Assembly (NCBI GenBank): GCA_020726505.1
Contig: JAHLEZ010000017.1
Coordinates: 992,001 to 1,056,000 of the forward strand
Length of the DNA: 64,000 nt
DNA from: Leptodontidium sp. MPI-SDFR-AT-0119
Taxonomy: Eukaryota; Ascomycota; Leotiomycetes; Helotiales; Leptodontidiaceae
Direction of reading: 5' to 3'
The notes under the pieces are model-generated. The model made no database searches and had not been told where the DNA came from. It saw nothing but the letters and a program-made list of their open reading frames with translations. The position numbers were made by a program, and so were the translations under genes. The stretch's first letter is position 1, and each line of letters opens with the position of its first letter. Shown in pieces: positions 1 to 12,459 of the stretch.

Positions 1-488
1 GAGCCTTGTTGAGGGATACCAGCTGTTTCACCACGATTAAATGATTGGTCGTTTAGAGCTGGAAGAGTACCATTTGTTGCGGAGTGTCGCCTCTCTTTCT
101 GGCGCCTCGCTCTGGATGAATTATTAGCAGGACAAAATCGCTGTGCTGAAAGAGCTAGAAGTCTTACTTTCGTTTTTCAACTCGCTTGAAACTGGCGTCG
201 AGTCGGCACTCGATCTTTAGCCGTGTACACCGGGAACACGGAGTGAAAGGATCCTTGACCGTATTGCAGCGAAGCTTCGTAAAAGTAAGCATTGTAGAAG
301 CGCTGCAACGAGCTCTCGCTGAGCGCCCTGTTGGTGCAATAGATGCATACCTTTTGTTGACGGCATTCATTGCAAGCCTTCCTAATGAGGGTGGGTCTAG
401 AGGCGCCCCCGTCCTCCTTCTCACGCACCGGATCGGAGGCACCTGGCGGGTAGCTGTTCGTAGTGCTGTGAGGACTGTTTCCTACCAT
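1..488 (-). CDS. Zn(II)2Cys6 transcription factor, 5' part, runs off left edge
   Basis: Fungal-type zinc binuclear cluster regulator, expected to bind DNA in the nucleus; only the first three exons are in the window. My model is complement(join(<1..111,168..274,351..488)). The ATG at 488 opens MVGNSPHST; a longer frame to 530 would need TTG. Intron 1 (275-350) and intron 2 (112-167) have GTATGC/GTAAGA donors and AG acceptors. After splicing the six cysteines read C-NE-C-RQQKLR-C-X9-C-SR-C-TRLKIE-C at about residues 38-64, which fits CX2CX6CX9CX2CX6C exactly, followed by a basic linker (FKRVEKRKARRQKERR). The frame stays open to base 1. Target genes and the middle-homology region cannot be judged because the rest lies outside. 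Confidence 0.85.
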
Positions 489-849
489 TGTGTAGAGGTG
501 ATTAGACCCTAGGTCTAGGACTGAGGACAAGGGGGAGATTTAAATTGACATAGCAGGTCGCATGTGCTCGAACGCTCTGCTGTGGAAGATGACACAAGTG
601 TTGGGGCCGGACTCCATGAATCAAATTTCTCAGCTTGCTGCTCTTGCTCAGGCGCTAACCACCCTCGGCTCAGTCAACGCGCCTGAGTAAACTGAGCAAC
701 CTGAGCAACTCACCTGACCACCTTGATCATCTCTGAGCAAGATCTTCCAGATCATCACGTGTTTTGAATTCTTGCTTTATAACTAATCACTCCCAATCTA
801 ACCTCTGTTCTCTTATATCACTTTTGTTAAGTTTTGACGACGATGTGCT
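489..849. other. upstream region of the Zn2Cys6 gene
   Basis: Non-coding, moderate GC. It contains a short run of TGAGCAAC-like direct repeats (about 685-740) and a CACGTG site near 757. It ends at the TA that borders the inverted-repeat element. No gene seen. Confidence 0.4.
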
Positions 850-851
850 TA

Positions 852-906
852 CGGAGGTATAGCGGATATGTATTCCCCCCTGTTTTTACGTAAAGGATTG
901 GTTTAA
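852..906 (+). repeat. left terminal inverted repeat of the Tc1-like element
   Basis: Matches the reverse complement of 2241-2295 except at two C/T positions, both of RIP type. Confidence 0.92.
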
Positions 907-2240
907 CTGCAAAGGGTAATATCACGTTAATACGCGCAACGCGTGTATCCCGTAGAATTTCAAGACGAATATCATTAACAAAATGAATTGAATTTATTAG
1001 TACTTAGTAAAATTTCCCTTTGTATTGATTATAACTTAATAACGCTTTGGTATACTCTCGACAAGTGTACGAAACTTAAACTTCCCTACTTTCTCCTACG
1101 TATCTTTTGTAGCCGCTTGAAGCTAGTTATATCCTATAATCTTAGGGTAATTATCTTGAAGGTAGTTCTTTTTTTATAATATACTAGACTTGTTCGATTA
1201 GATTAAGGTCGGGCGAGAAAGGAGGCTAAAAGATTATAATAATTCCTTGCTCTTGTAGATTAGCTTAAGTATTGGTAGTAACGTGTCTAGGTGCTCCGTC
1301 TTGTATTAAAACGAGATAAATACCCTCCCTTTTCATTAGCTCGATATACTCGTGGATTACCGGAATCGTGTAAGCTTAATACGAGTTTTTATTAATCGAA
1401 CCCTAATTCTTTTCTCAAAAGATTCCGGGCCTTTTCGTATGCCTGTGAAAATAATCCTAAAACATTTAACCTTTCTTTCGTTAATGCCTTTCGACGATAT
1501 ATGTCTCTTCCCACTCTTTGCCCGGCTTTCGAGTTACTCACGTTCGAGCATGACGACCACTAGTAATCTAAGTCTCGTCGGTTTATAGGATTTAATACTA
1601 TTAATTTATTGTTTACTTGACGTGTTCCTTCGCCTATGCGAGTCGAAGGATATGATTCTTTTTGGAAATCGGGGGTTTTCGTATTGTTAGTCGATAGTAA
1701 TACCTCTCACGAGTAAGAGCACTTTATATAGTATCTTTTTTGACTTTGAAATTTATAATAGTTATTAGTTAAGTAAAGGATATTCGTTAATTCTCGCGAG
1801 AGGCATATACGAAGAAGATTAAATCTTCGACTTGAGCTTGTGTTAAAATAGGAGAGCGTCTTGACTTTTTCTTTAGCGTAGCACGTTCGGCTTTATAAGT
1901 ATATTGAATTTACTTGTAGGTCGGTTAAAATGGAAGATGATCGTGGATTTGCTTATATCCTTAACCGATATTAAAAAGGAGGCGAACATCTCGTCGTTGA
2001 TTACGTGTAAGAGGAGAAGAATGTGACGCGTGTCGCTTTTTAAGGATAGGGCGATTCGGGGGAGGTAAAATATCTGTAATTCGTGGTTACGGAGGAGTAG
2101 GAATAAACGTAAACGAAACACAGTAAAATACCGAAGGCTCAATTGCAAATGGATTTATATTATAATAGTTAAATTGTATAAAAGGAAAGGAGAAAACGCG
2201 TATGTCGCGCATTAAGTTATTCTAGTACTACCCTTTTAGG

Positions 2241-2295
2241 TTAAACCGATCCTTTACGTAAAAACAGGGGGGAATACATATCCGCTGTACCTCCG
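2241..2295 (-). repeat. right terminal inverted repeat of the Tc1-like element
   Basis: Partner of 852-906; followed by the TA target copy at 2296-2297. Confidence 0.92.
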
Positions 2296-2297
2296 TA

Positions 2298-2677
2298 GAA
2301 TGACTCATGATCCTTCTTATGCTACGTGTCTAGGTTCAGACGTTTCAAGTAAAAGTAACGCATATTGTGGCGTTTCATGCAGAACCGTCACAATCTAAGG
2401 CAATTATCTCCATCCAGAGCTATGGAATCGGGCAAAATAAGTGCCATCTTGATAGAGGGGAATATTACACTCTTTATAATTAAATAGAGAAGTTTTGTTG
2501 CAGCAGAACCCTGTCACGATCTGTAGAATCAAAGTGTCTTACATTCTAAGGAATCTCCATGCACAGCATCTACATCACTCCAGCCACCCGCACATCCCCT
2601 TTTCTGTGGTACTGAAGACAGAATAAATACAGCACCAACTTAACATAAGAGACTCTTCACTTTTCCCACCTTCATTC
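2298..2677. other. intergenic between transposon and MFS remnant
   Basis: No coding signal seen. Likely downstream flank of the minus-strand MFS remnant. Confidence 0.35.
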
Positions 2678-3060
2678 TCACAAATCATGTCTTGCCATCT
2701 TACTCTTGCGCTGAATTCTCTCCCCATAATAATAGAGCACGAAAGGAATAGGAATAAACGCAACCAATAAAAATCCAACAAACTACTCCCCCAACCCACC
2801 CCAAGTCGCACATACATCCCATTCGCAAAGAGCGGAAACGCAGCCCCAAACGACGACCTGACGAGATCATTTGCTGCATAGACCTCAGCGACATGCTTAG
2901 GATACACGGCACTCAGATACGTGAGCACGGCTTGGAAGAGCAAAAATGCGAGTGCCGCTAGTTTGTAATTTCTCTCACAATCTGCTGGCCAGGGTTCTCT
3001 TCCATCAACCTCAGCAGGGGGTTCAAGGATTAAGAAACCAGTATTAGAGGGCGAATCTTG
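2678..3060 (-). pseudogene. MFS drug-type transporter, C-terminal remnant with frameshift
   Basis: Minus-strand frame reading FQAVLTYLSAVYPK...AANDLVRSSFGAAFPLFANGMY..LG.GWGSSLL, the signature of the penultimate helices of DHA1-type major facilitator multidrug transporters. At about 2775-2785 the frame is lost by one missing base. One frame over, the sequence resumes as FLLVAFIPIPFVLYYYGERI..KSKMARHDL and stops at 2678, the usual last helix and cytoplasmic tail. Upstream (3000-3060) it runs into sequence that does not look like the preceding helices, so most of the transporter is missing. Family assignment is firm; substrate is unknown. Confidence 0.7.
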
Positions 3061-3298
3061 GAGAAGGTTGATACTGAGCGAAATAAAATTAAGTAATAGA
3101 AAGATAATAATGAGATAGGAATAGAGAAAGTAAGTAGAGGATTTGAGGTATTTTCAACAGGGGCGGAAGCAGATCATACGTGATCTCACCATTGTCTAAA
3201 TACGGAAGGAGATTCTGGGACGTTAGTATATAGATTGTCTTAACGCAGTCGATTAACAGATCGAGGTGCTTTATGGATATTGTCTCAGTGATATTAGC

Positions 3299-3850
3299 CT
3301 AACTGCGGCTTCGATGCGATTCAAAGTCCGAGAGGTAATAGTAGAGTAGATTTCGCTCGACCTGCATCCAGTTACTCACTGTGTCTTTCCTCTGATGGGA
3401 AGAACGTACGGTAGGCTTGTCAGCCATCAAACTAATACTATGGACAACTTCCAAGACCTCATTTAAAATCTCTCCCAGCTCTTCCGATTTGATATCGATA
3501 TAAGAGGTTGCATGTTGAGTGTCCTGGTCTAAAATATCCCCATTAAGTAAAAGGTCATCTGCAAGGGCCATTTTCTACTTAGCAGTCCACGTTCGCATAA
3601 AGAACACCTATTCTTCAAAAGTCTTCACCTTCCCCTCTAGAGATTCCTCGATCTCGAATTCCTCCTTTTCCTCATTCCACTCAAGGTAATACTCTGGTGG
3701 CGGAGTTTACCTCGGATAGCTACGTGCAGCCCTGGACGCAGAATAGAACCGAATATACATAGTCAGTAATGAGGACAGATAATCAAATCCGTCATATCAT
3801 CATCTCTAGCCTTGCATATCCCTCTGTTTTCAACTACCTAACAATTTATC
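3299..3850 (-). pseudogene. unidentified gene, downstream half, split by nested transposons
   Basis: Minus-strand frame reading through EYYLEWNEEKEEFEIEESL.., then MALADDLLLNG... to ESHRSRS at 3299, about 140 residues with at least two in-frame TAGs (near 3575 and 3610), each where CAG would fit. It is acidic and probably helical. The reading direction and the TA-flanked insertion between 3862 and 12059 suggest that it and 12060-12330 are two parts of one interrupted gene. I do not recognise the family; resemblance to the N-terminal part of a fungal STAND/NACHT protein is only a guess. Confidence 0.4.
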
Positions 3851-3965
3851 TTACCCCCGACTAAGTCCCCACACCACCATTTAGACCACCCATTTACACC
3901 AAAATCAACGATTTTCACTTAATAATATCTTAATAAAACATTAATAAAAACTTATAAAATTAATA

Positions 3966-3972
<7 letters not shown>

Positions 3973-3996
<24 letters not shown>
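3973..3996. repeat. (AT)12 microsatellite
   Basis: Uninterrupted alternating AT inside the left arm of the inverted-repeat element. Confidence 0.9.
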
Positions 3997-3998
<2 letters not shown>

Positions 3999-4078
3999 TA
4001 CTTTAAATATAATATATAAGCTAGTACTAATCAGGCAATTATATTAGATTTAAATTTTAAAAAACACTATCTAAAAGT

Positions 4079-4326
4079 TGTGACGACTGTCGCTGTCCAG
4101 AGCCTCATTTCCACCGGCTCCACTTAGTACTGCCTGATCGGGACGTACCGAGATTACTATAGTGCTAGGCAAACTAACCTCTTGTATATAGACTTATTTT
4201 TTCCTTACCTTCTTTCCTTTATAAGTTGTAGATTCTAAGTTAATGCTTAGTATCGTCATATGTCCTATGTTAATATGTGAGGCGTTAGTTACACGTGATT
4301 GCCGTCTTTCTAGGGTAAGTATCATA
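4079..4326 (+). repeat. 5' LTR of the nested gypsy element
   Basis: 248 bp, starts TGTGACGACTGTCGC and ends ATCATA (ATCACA in the partner). Contains a TTACACGTGATTGCC motif near its end. Confidence 0.93.
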
Positions 4327-4449
4327 TTATTTACAACTTTTTTCTTTACGTCTAAGAAGACAGTAAATATCCCTCGCCCCCTAATTCTCCTATAAGTAGT
4401 TACGACCTAAAAGCTTAAATATAAGAAAGGCTTATATTAAGCCTTATAG

Positions 4450-7400
4450 CTTGACGAATAATAATATTAAAACTCCTACTAATAACGAAGTCAACATCTA
4501 CTTCGCCACTATTACCCTCATTCTCCTCCCCGACCTCTGCCTCTATACGACGAAGTCGAAACCCCCTCTTCGCCGGACTTCTCCCTCTAACTCACTAAGT
4601 CAAGCCGAAAGTCGTCCCTCCTCTAGTAAAGTGACTTACTATAGACGACGTTAATATATCGTCTACTTCTTCTTCCGTCCCCTTACTTGACTCTCCCGAT
4701 ATTAATAATCTTATAGTTAATACTTCTATTAATATGCTAGGGAGTAATATAGAGCCTATAAGGACATATATAAGAGAGACACTATAAGAAAGCCGACTTT
4801 GTATCTTAAAAGAGTAGCTCGCAGAGAGTCGTATAAAGAACTAATAGTTAAAGCTGTCTCTTTAATAATAGCGACAGACGACCGACGAGCCTCTATTACG
4901 TAGACCTACCCTAAGATCTATAACTTTCTAAGAAGGGGATATACCCCTTTATCCCTTAATTAAGAAAACTCTTGCCCTTAAGTTAGACAAAGGCAAAGGT
5001 AAGGCATAAAGTACTCTTAATCTTAGTAAACTATTAGACGACGATAGTAATAACGGCTACTAACCTCCTTATATCCTAAGTCGTCGTTGTCCCTCTTTCC
5101 TTAAGATATCTTAGATGTCTATAGCCTCATAAATCGAGAAGATCCCTAACTTAAACAATAAGCTTTCGAACGGTATTAGTTATAGTTTACGTCTATAAGA
5201 AGTCTAGGTCTAAAACGCCTTACGCCGGTATAACGAATACTTCGTCGACGACGACTACTAAAAGGACTAATTACTTACACAAATAAAAGGAACAGCTCAC
5301 ACGTTCTTAGAACCCTCTTTCTTGTCCCTGACGCTTAACGAAGACGGAAACTTAGTAAATACACTTGACTTAGTTAACTAAGTAGTCAAATTCTTAACTA
5401 ACCCCTATAAGTAATAGATAGCGCGTAACTTTTACTTTATATTAAAGATAAAAGCCGCAAGATAAACCTTTTAAGACTTTTACTAATAGTTCAGAATTCT
5501 TACTAATTAAGGTGACGTAACTAATAAGTTAATCCTCAAAATAGACTTATAAGACAAGCTCCTATCTCGCCTATATAAGTAATTATTTTATGAGTATTAG
5601 AGAGCTAGAACTCTAAAAGAGTATATAAAAGTAGTCTAAGTTAAAGACTAAAGACAAATCGTAGAGAATACTATTTACGCTAGTCGCTTTAGCCCCTTAA
5701 CGACAAGTATAAATTCTTACCCCTAGTCTTAAGTTAATATCTCTTTAGAGATTACGGGAAAGTCACTTTAAGCTTTTACTACTTCTTCGTCTTAGAGACA
5801 AGAGACTAATTAGCCCTTAAGTTAATAAATCTCTATACGAGCCAATATACCTTATACTTAAACACTAACGAATGCCCCACGGTATTTCGCTTAACGGCCC
5901 CTTAGTCGTAGTTATACCTCTCGTATTAATAAGATAAAGGTAAGCGCCGACAATAATAGTCTTATGTCTAATAATTAAACTATAAACGACGACAACTTAC
6001 TAATAGAAGAACTTACCTCACAAGTAAAAGACTTAGCCTAAAAAAAGGCTCCTTCTTAAGTATAATACGAGATATATAACATCTTAACCTTACGAAACTT
6101 CTTAGTAAACTAGCGCTTACTACTCGTATTACTCTCTCTAAGAATAGACTTACGTATAAGCTGCTTATACTTCTTAATTCTGGAGCTAATAGTTATTATT
6201 TTATTAATTACTCTCTTTTAAAGTCTCTTTCTTTCTTTTTGAAACCTTCGATTCACCTATTACCTTCACTTGTCCCTGTTAAAGGATTTAATAGTCAAAC
6301 TAGCTAGACTATTAGCTACTATATTACGTTGAATTTAATAGTCGACAAGTATTTATAATTATTTACTCCTTTCTTAATCACTTACTTAAGAAACTATAGA
6401 GTAATTATTAAAAGGTTATAGCTAAAGTATTACGAAGTGCTCTTAGATACTATTAAACGACGGCTTATCTAGCTATTAGACTACCCCCTAATAATAAGTT
6501 ATAGTAAACTAATTAAAGTCCGAGACTTACGTGTATATAAGATTTACTAACGCTACTAGCGCGACGCCGAGCGTAGAGACGCTAAGTTACGTGAATTTTA
6601 GAGCTACTATAATACTTAATTTATTGAGTCGACTTTAATAACTAACTCACTCTTACCTCCCGCGCTAAGTATAAATACCTTAGAAACTCTATTAGAATTA
6701 GTAACCGCCGAAGCAAAGACTTATAGAATATTTAGACCTACTGTTTGCTCAGAGTCTACGACTTCGTGTTACAGTAACTATAGTAGCCCGCTATAAGACG
6801 ATTCTATAGCTAATTCTAGCCGGCGCGCCAAGTCAAATTTCGATATATACGCTAGTTACTCCCTTACTTTCTTAATAACCTCAGAACTTATTACTATTAA
6901 TCCCTCGACTATTACTAAGTCTAGAAAACTAGTGATTATATTAATAGAAAATTAAACCTAATATCTTACGTAATATAGTCGAATTATATCGGATGCCAAA
7001 GATACTAATTCTACGGATATATAATTATTGAGCCTATACTTATAGCTAATCTCTAACCACGGAACTACTGTAAGTCGTAGAAAGAAAGATTAGGGAAATC
7101 TATTATAGTTATATTAGAAGTATAAAGTCGAGAATTTATACCCCCCCAGAATCGAGCCCACGGCGCTAGTAAAGGAAATTCACCCCCTTATCTCCTTAAT
7201 ATTTAGTACTTCGTCTACTTCTTCTTTTCTTCTTGTTTTAAGTATAAAACCCCTTATATATTCCTTACTTTCTTCTCTTATTACACCTTCTAATAAATAC
7301 TTCGTTTCGAAACATATAGTAGCCTCTAGAAGTGGCCGCGTCACTATATTAATTAAAGAAGCTATATTAATAATAAATTCTATATTAATCTCTAAGAGTC

Positions 7401-10400
7401 AGAAATACTTAGATCCGCGCCTTTTAAGTATATAATATCGCCCCTAACTAATCCCTGATACTAGTACTACTATCGAACTTACCTCTATTACTAATCCTTT
7501 ATATATTATAGAGCTCGCGTATTAATAAGTACAATATATAATAAAGCCTAGAGAGCGCGCGTACTCTGTAACTAACGGTTCCTTACTTTAACTAAGAAGT
7601 ATATTAAATAACTAGCCTAGTTAATATATATAACTGCTCCCACGACTAGACAATATATATATCTTAACTAAACTAGTCTAAATAGAAGTTACTAAGCTAG
7701 AAAGTAGAACCGCCGAGCTCTTATACTCTCGAGACTAGACTGACTCCCCTTAATTCACTCCTTTTACGCGTAAAATATATACTAAGGACTACGCTAATTC
7801 ACTTTAGAAAATATAAACGTAGTTCTCTCTTATATATAACTCGACTACAAAAGCTCCTCCTTCTTTAACTTATTCTCCTTAACCACGAGATAAGTTACTA
7901 ATTATAAAGCGACGTAAGAAAGCTCGTTAACGTCTAATTATTAAGATCTTCTCGATTAGCGCCGTAGCGTTTTATATATTAATAAAACGGAAGTCTAAAG
8001 ATAAGATATTTGTAGTAACTCTTTAAGAGATTAATACTTTAATTAATTAAAGAAGCTAAGAGCGAGAGAAAGCCGCTACTATATCAGCCCTGACTGTCGA
8101 ACTTACTTACCGCCGCTAGTTAACTATATAGTTTACACTCTTTATTTAAGAGCTAGACACTGAGCTAATAATTCCCCTAAAATACGCTAATTAGACTCAC
8201 GTATTCTCTAAGGCAGAAAGTGATATTCTCCCCCTCTATTACTTATATAATTATAAAATTAAGCTAAAAGGAGAGGGTAAGAAAGTACTCAAGTATTCGC
8301 TATTATATAAAATATTAACTAAAGAACTTGAGGCTGTCAAAGAATATATTATAAATAACTTAAATAAAGGATTTATTAAGCCGTCTCAAGTACTATTCGT
8401 TACTCTTATTCTCTTTATCAAGAAGCCGAATAGCTCCCTACGGTTATATATTGATTTCTAAGTACTGAATTCCCTCACTCAGAAGAACTAATACCCCCTA
8501 CCTCTAATTAATAAGACCTTAGCTCGCATAACTAATACTTATATCTTCACTAAATTAGACATTCGTCAAGCCTTTCACTGAATCCGAATAGACTTAGTAT
8601 CAGAGGAGTACACTACCTTCCACACGAAGTACGGCGTATATAAGTACAAAGTTCTTTTATTTAGCCTAACTAATAGCCCTACTACTTACTAACGTTATAT
8701 AAACGATATTCTCTTCAATTACCTTAATAATTTCTATATAACGTACTTAGACGACATTCTTATATACTCTAAGAACCCCTTATAACACTAGCTCCACGTT
8801 AAAAAGGTACTTTAATATCTTAATAATATTAGGCTATAGGCCGACTTAAAGAAGTGTAAGTTTAGAGTAATATAAACTAAGTACTTAAGATTTATTATAT
8901 TAACTTTTAGCCTAAAAGTTAATCTCGAGAAGGTCTCTATTATTCGTGAGTAGATTTACTTTAACTTTATTAAAGGTATATAGTCCTTCCTTAGTTTTTA
9001 TAACTTTTACTAGAGATTTATCTACGACTATAGTATTATAACGAAACCTCTTATTTAATTAACTAAGAATAATATTCTCTTCCGCTTTACTATAGAGTAC
9101 AAAGACGCCTTTGACCTCTTAAAATATACTTTTACGTTTATACTTCTCTTAAGACACTACTAACAGGATTTACTCTGCCTCCTAGAGACAGATATTAGTG
9201 ATAGTGTTATAGCCGGAGTCTTTTCTTAATAGTACAGTGACGACTAGTTCCCCGTTACTTTCTTTTTAAAGACTATATTACTTACTAAGCTTAACTACGT
9301 AATATATAATAAAGAGATACTAGTTATTATTAGATCCTTTAGGCACTAGTGTGCTAAGTTAATAGGAGCCCCTTACTAAGTCCGTGTTATAATAAACTAT
9401 AAGGCCTTAGAATACTTTATGACCTCTAAGTAGTTAAATACTAAGTAAACACGATAAGTAGAGCTCTTAACGAACTATAATTTCATAATCACGTACCGTC
9501 TTAAAATCTATAACCCTTTAATAGACGTACTTTCCTGTAAACTAGACGAGTTAAATTAATAAAACTCTATAAAGAAGACTTAACGCCTTTAATAACTCTT
9601 ACGCTAAGACTAAGTTGACCTTAGCTTACTGTTTATAGAGTTATAGCCGCCTAACGACGCTAACGCGCTAGTAGTTGACGTTAAGCTTATTACTCTCACA
9701 CTAATATTCTCTGTCGTATAATAAATCCTAGAAGCTAATCGCACTACTCCTTCCTTACAGGCTCTACGTAAGTAAACTATATCAAGTTCTCTAGGTAAAC
9801 TTAGCTTAGTAAGTGACCTCTTACTCCACGACGGCCGCCTCTTAGTCCCTAATATCAATTACCTCTAAACCCTCCTTATATAAGAAGTCTATAATTAAGT
9901 CACTACAGCGCACCCTAGTACTAAGAAGACGATCTAAATACTCTCTTCTTAGTATTAGTGGTATAGAATCACGTCTATAGTTTAGTAGTACTACTATAAC
10001 TGTTATATATATTAACGAATTTAAGTTCCTTAAGATAAAAAGCCTAGACTCTTTTATTTTTTCCTTATTCTGTCTAAACTATAAGAACATATTATAGTAG
10101 ACTACTACTCCTTTACTAAGGACAAGTATAGATTCGATAACGTCCTCGTCTTTATTAATAGATTTAGTAAATAAGTTATTAATATCCCTTACTAAAAGAC
10201 AATAAATACTTAGAAGCTAGCTATTATATACATTTACTATATATATTATTACTTTAAAGCTCCCTTGACTATTACTTTTAATAGAGGCCCCTAGTTTATT
10301 TCTAGGTTTTAAACTACCCTTAGTAAGATCCTTAGAACTAAGAGACAGCTATCCGCTACTAACTACCCATAGATAAACGGCTAGACTAAAGTATATAATT

Positions 10401-11278
10401 AATACTTATAGAAACGACTCTGACCTTTCGTTATGTATTACTAAGACAACTAGTTAGAGTACCTCCCTATTATAGATTACGCTTAGATGTCCCTCCTACA
10501 CGATTCCTTAAAGGGACTCTCTCTATTTAAAGTAGTTTATAAATACGTACTACGCACAAATTAGGACTAAAAAATTAACTTGTTAGACTTAGTTACTCCC
10601 GCTAATAAGTTAAACACTTAATAAGCTATTAATTATATTTAACGCTATACGAAAGTATAAGACATAACTCGGTCGAACTTCACTATAGCCTAAGCTAAGA
10701 TAACTAAGTCCTATAACGCCTCTCGCCGTGATATCGACTTTAATAAAGACAGCCTAGTTTAGCTTAATATACGCTACTTTAAGACACTCTGTCTATTTAA
10801 GAAGTTAAATATACTAACTAATAGACTATTTAGAGTACTCGAGAAGGTAAGACACTCGTACCGCCTAGAATTACTAGCGAGTATAAAAGTCTATAACGTC
10901 TTTCTAGCTAGTAAGCTACGCCGAGACTCTAACGACCCCTTATTAGGCTAAGTATAAGATGCCCCCCCCGCTGATTAATATTATAGGCGACGACAAGTAA
11001 GAACTAAAAGAAGTACTTACTTGCCGTAAAAAGGACAAGACTCTGTCTTACTGTGTCACTTAGCTTAATTAAGACGTTAACTTAGACTAGTATAATGCCT
11101 TTGACTTTAAGTACGCTCTACATAAAGTCAAGGATTTCCACCTTAGTCACTTTAAGTAAGTAAGACCCCTTATTAAGTTACTTAAATAGATTAAAGCATA
11201 GGAAAATAGTATTAATAACTACGACGACCTCAATAGTGACAAGGAAATAGACTAACGCTCGAGGACGAGCTTTTTCCG
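4450..11278 (+). pseudogene. gag-pol remnant of the nested gypsy element
   Basis: Decayed polyprotein on the + strand. Reverse transcriptase is clear at about 8,400-8,960: LRLYIDF, FTKLDIRQAFH, KVLLFSLTNSPTTYQRYIND, then the catalytic YLDDILIYS near 8,750 and the FLGFYNF-like block near 8,990. RNase H follows at about 9,170-9,540 and integrase-type sequence to about 10,800. At about 10,985-11,150 a chromodomain reads ELKEVLTCRKKDKTLSYCVT(W)LN..VNLD(W)YNAFDFKYALHK.KDFHLSHF, placing it among chromoviruses. Gag should lie at about 4,450-6,200 but is too degraded to align by eye. Stops in every frame make it inert. Confidence 0.85.
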
Positions 11279-11291
11279 GAGGGGGGGGTAA

Positions 11292-11539
11292 TATAACGAC
11301 TATCGCTATCTAGAGCCTTATTTCCACTGGCTCTACTTAATACTGCCTGATCGGGACGTACTGAGATTACTATAGTACTAGGCAAACTAACCTCTTATAT
11401 ATAAACTTATTCTTTCCTTACCTTCTTTCCTCTGTAAGTTGTAGATTCTAAGTTAATACTTAGTATCGTCATATGTCCTGTGTTGATATGTGAGGCGTCA
11501 GTTACACGTGATTGCCGTCTTTCTAGGGCAAGCATCACA
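11292..11539 (+). repeat. 3' LTR of the nested gypsy element
   Basis: 248 bp, preceded by the polypurine tract and followed by AAAGT. Confidence 0.93.
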
Positions 11540-12059
11540 AAAGTGACTAAAATTAATTTATGATTAAACGAATATAAATACTTTAAAAAAGGACGATTGT
11601 AACCGATAAGACTACTGATTTAAGATTTTCAGTTATTAGATAATTTTATTAGTAGTTGTTAATATACATTAGAATAGACTCTTTTAGACCCCCGTAAAGC
11701 AGTTATTTTAAAATTACAATATAACTACTAATAGAATTGCTTATTAATAGAAAAACTGTTATAAAGACTCTATCTATTATTATATATATCAATTTCAAGT
11801 ACTTATAACTATAAAATTAAAAGTTATTTTTAGTCACTTTTATATAGTGTTTTTTGAATTTTAAATTAACGAGAATTACCCAATTAAAACCAGCTTAAAG
11901 TAAAATAAGCGAGGTCATATATACTCTTAGCTTATATTTTTAATTTAGTATACTTTTATTAACGTTTTATAAAGATATTATTAAGTGAAAATCGTTGATT
12001 TTGGTGTAAATGGGTGGTCCAAATGGGGGGGGTGGTCCAAATAGTGGGGTGGGGACTTA

Positions 12060-12330
12060 AGTCTCTCTCCAAGGCACCGATCCGCCGACTGTTCGCTCTT
12101 CCGAGTAGGGGTCTCCTCGCAGTCTCCATGTACACGCCAAGAGGTCTCCGTATTCAACACTAAGCAATCAAATAGGACTAAGAAAGGAATAGACGGGTTT
12201 CCAATCGGGGTAAATCTCGGCAGGTAGCTTGCACAACTAAGTAACTTGGGAGTTAGTTCTTGGCACCCATCACGGACTACAGAATAAATCAGAGCTGACA
12301 AATCGGATATAAGAAATCCAATATCACCGT
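12060..12330 (-). pseudogene. unidentified gene, upstream half, split by nested transposons
   Basis: Minus-strand open frame of about 85 residues (GDIGFLISDLSALIYSVVRDG..ELTPKLLSCASYLPRFTPIGN...), normal GC, ending at the insertion border. Probably one gene with 3299-3850. Inference only: orientation and insertion logic agree, and a plausible donor (GGGGTAAGAT) lies just past the junction on the other side. Family not recognised. Confidence 0.35.
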
Positions 12331-12459
12331 TAGGGCAAGCAGAGAAGACTTCAAAGTATCGTCAATCATCAGCCCCTCACTCAGAACACCTTCACAGGGG
12401 TTAGGGGTTCCAGTAGGGGACGACAATAATTGTAAGATAATCTAACTCGTTGAACAGTA

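Larger units (their letters stand above)
852..2295 (-). mobile_element. Tc1-like DNA transposon, full length, RIP-degraded
   Basis: A 1,444-bp element bounded by about 55-bp inverted repeats with two mismatches (left 852-906, right 2241-2295, outer end CGGAGGTA) and flanked by TA at 850-851 and 2296-2297, the Tc1/mariner target duplication. The minus strand between 1308 and 1195 still spells a DDE core: LIQDGAPRHV, then PPFSPDLNLIE, with 34 residues between the D of QDG and the final E, so DD34E as in Tc1. The core is broken by TAA and TAG codons, the latter where W is expected. The rest of the transposase is stop-ridden and AT-rich. It cannot make transposase now. Confidence 0.9.
4079..11539 (+). 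mobile_element. Ty3/gypsy chromovirus-type LTR retrotransposon, RIP-degraded, nested
   Basis: Two 248-bp LTRs (4079-4326 and 11292-11539) flank a 7-kb interior; the target duplication AAAGT is perfect (4074-4078 and 11540-11544). A polypurine tract GGAGGGGGGGG sits at 11279-11288, fixing the + orientation. LTRs differ mostly by C/T and G/A changes. The interior is stop-rich, with TAA/TAG where Q or W is expected. Confidence 0.95.
3864..12057. mobile_element. TA-flanked inverted-repeat element (about 730 bp without its insert), carrying a nested LTR element
   Basis: Ends are inverted repeats starting AGTCCCCAC (left from 3864, right complement from 12057), sharing the stretch CCACCCATTTACACCAAAAT and on to TTCACTTAATAATATC. 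TA lies on both sides (3862-3863, 12058-12059). Removing the LTR element and one target copy leaves 217 plus 513 bases of AT-rich non-coding sequence, so this is a MITE-like, non-autonomous Tc1/mariner or pogo-type element. The right end repeats a GGTGGTCCAAAT unit twice. Confidence 0.8.
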
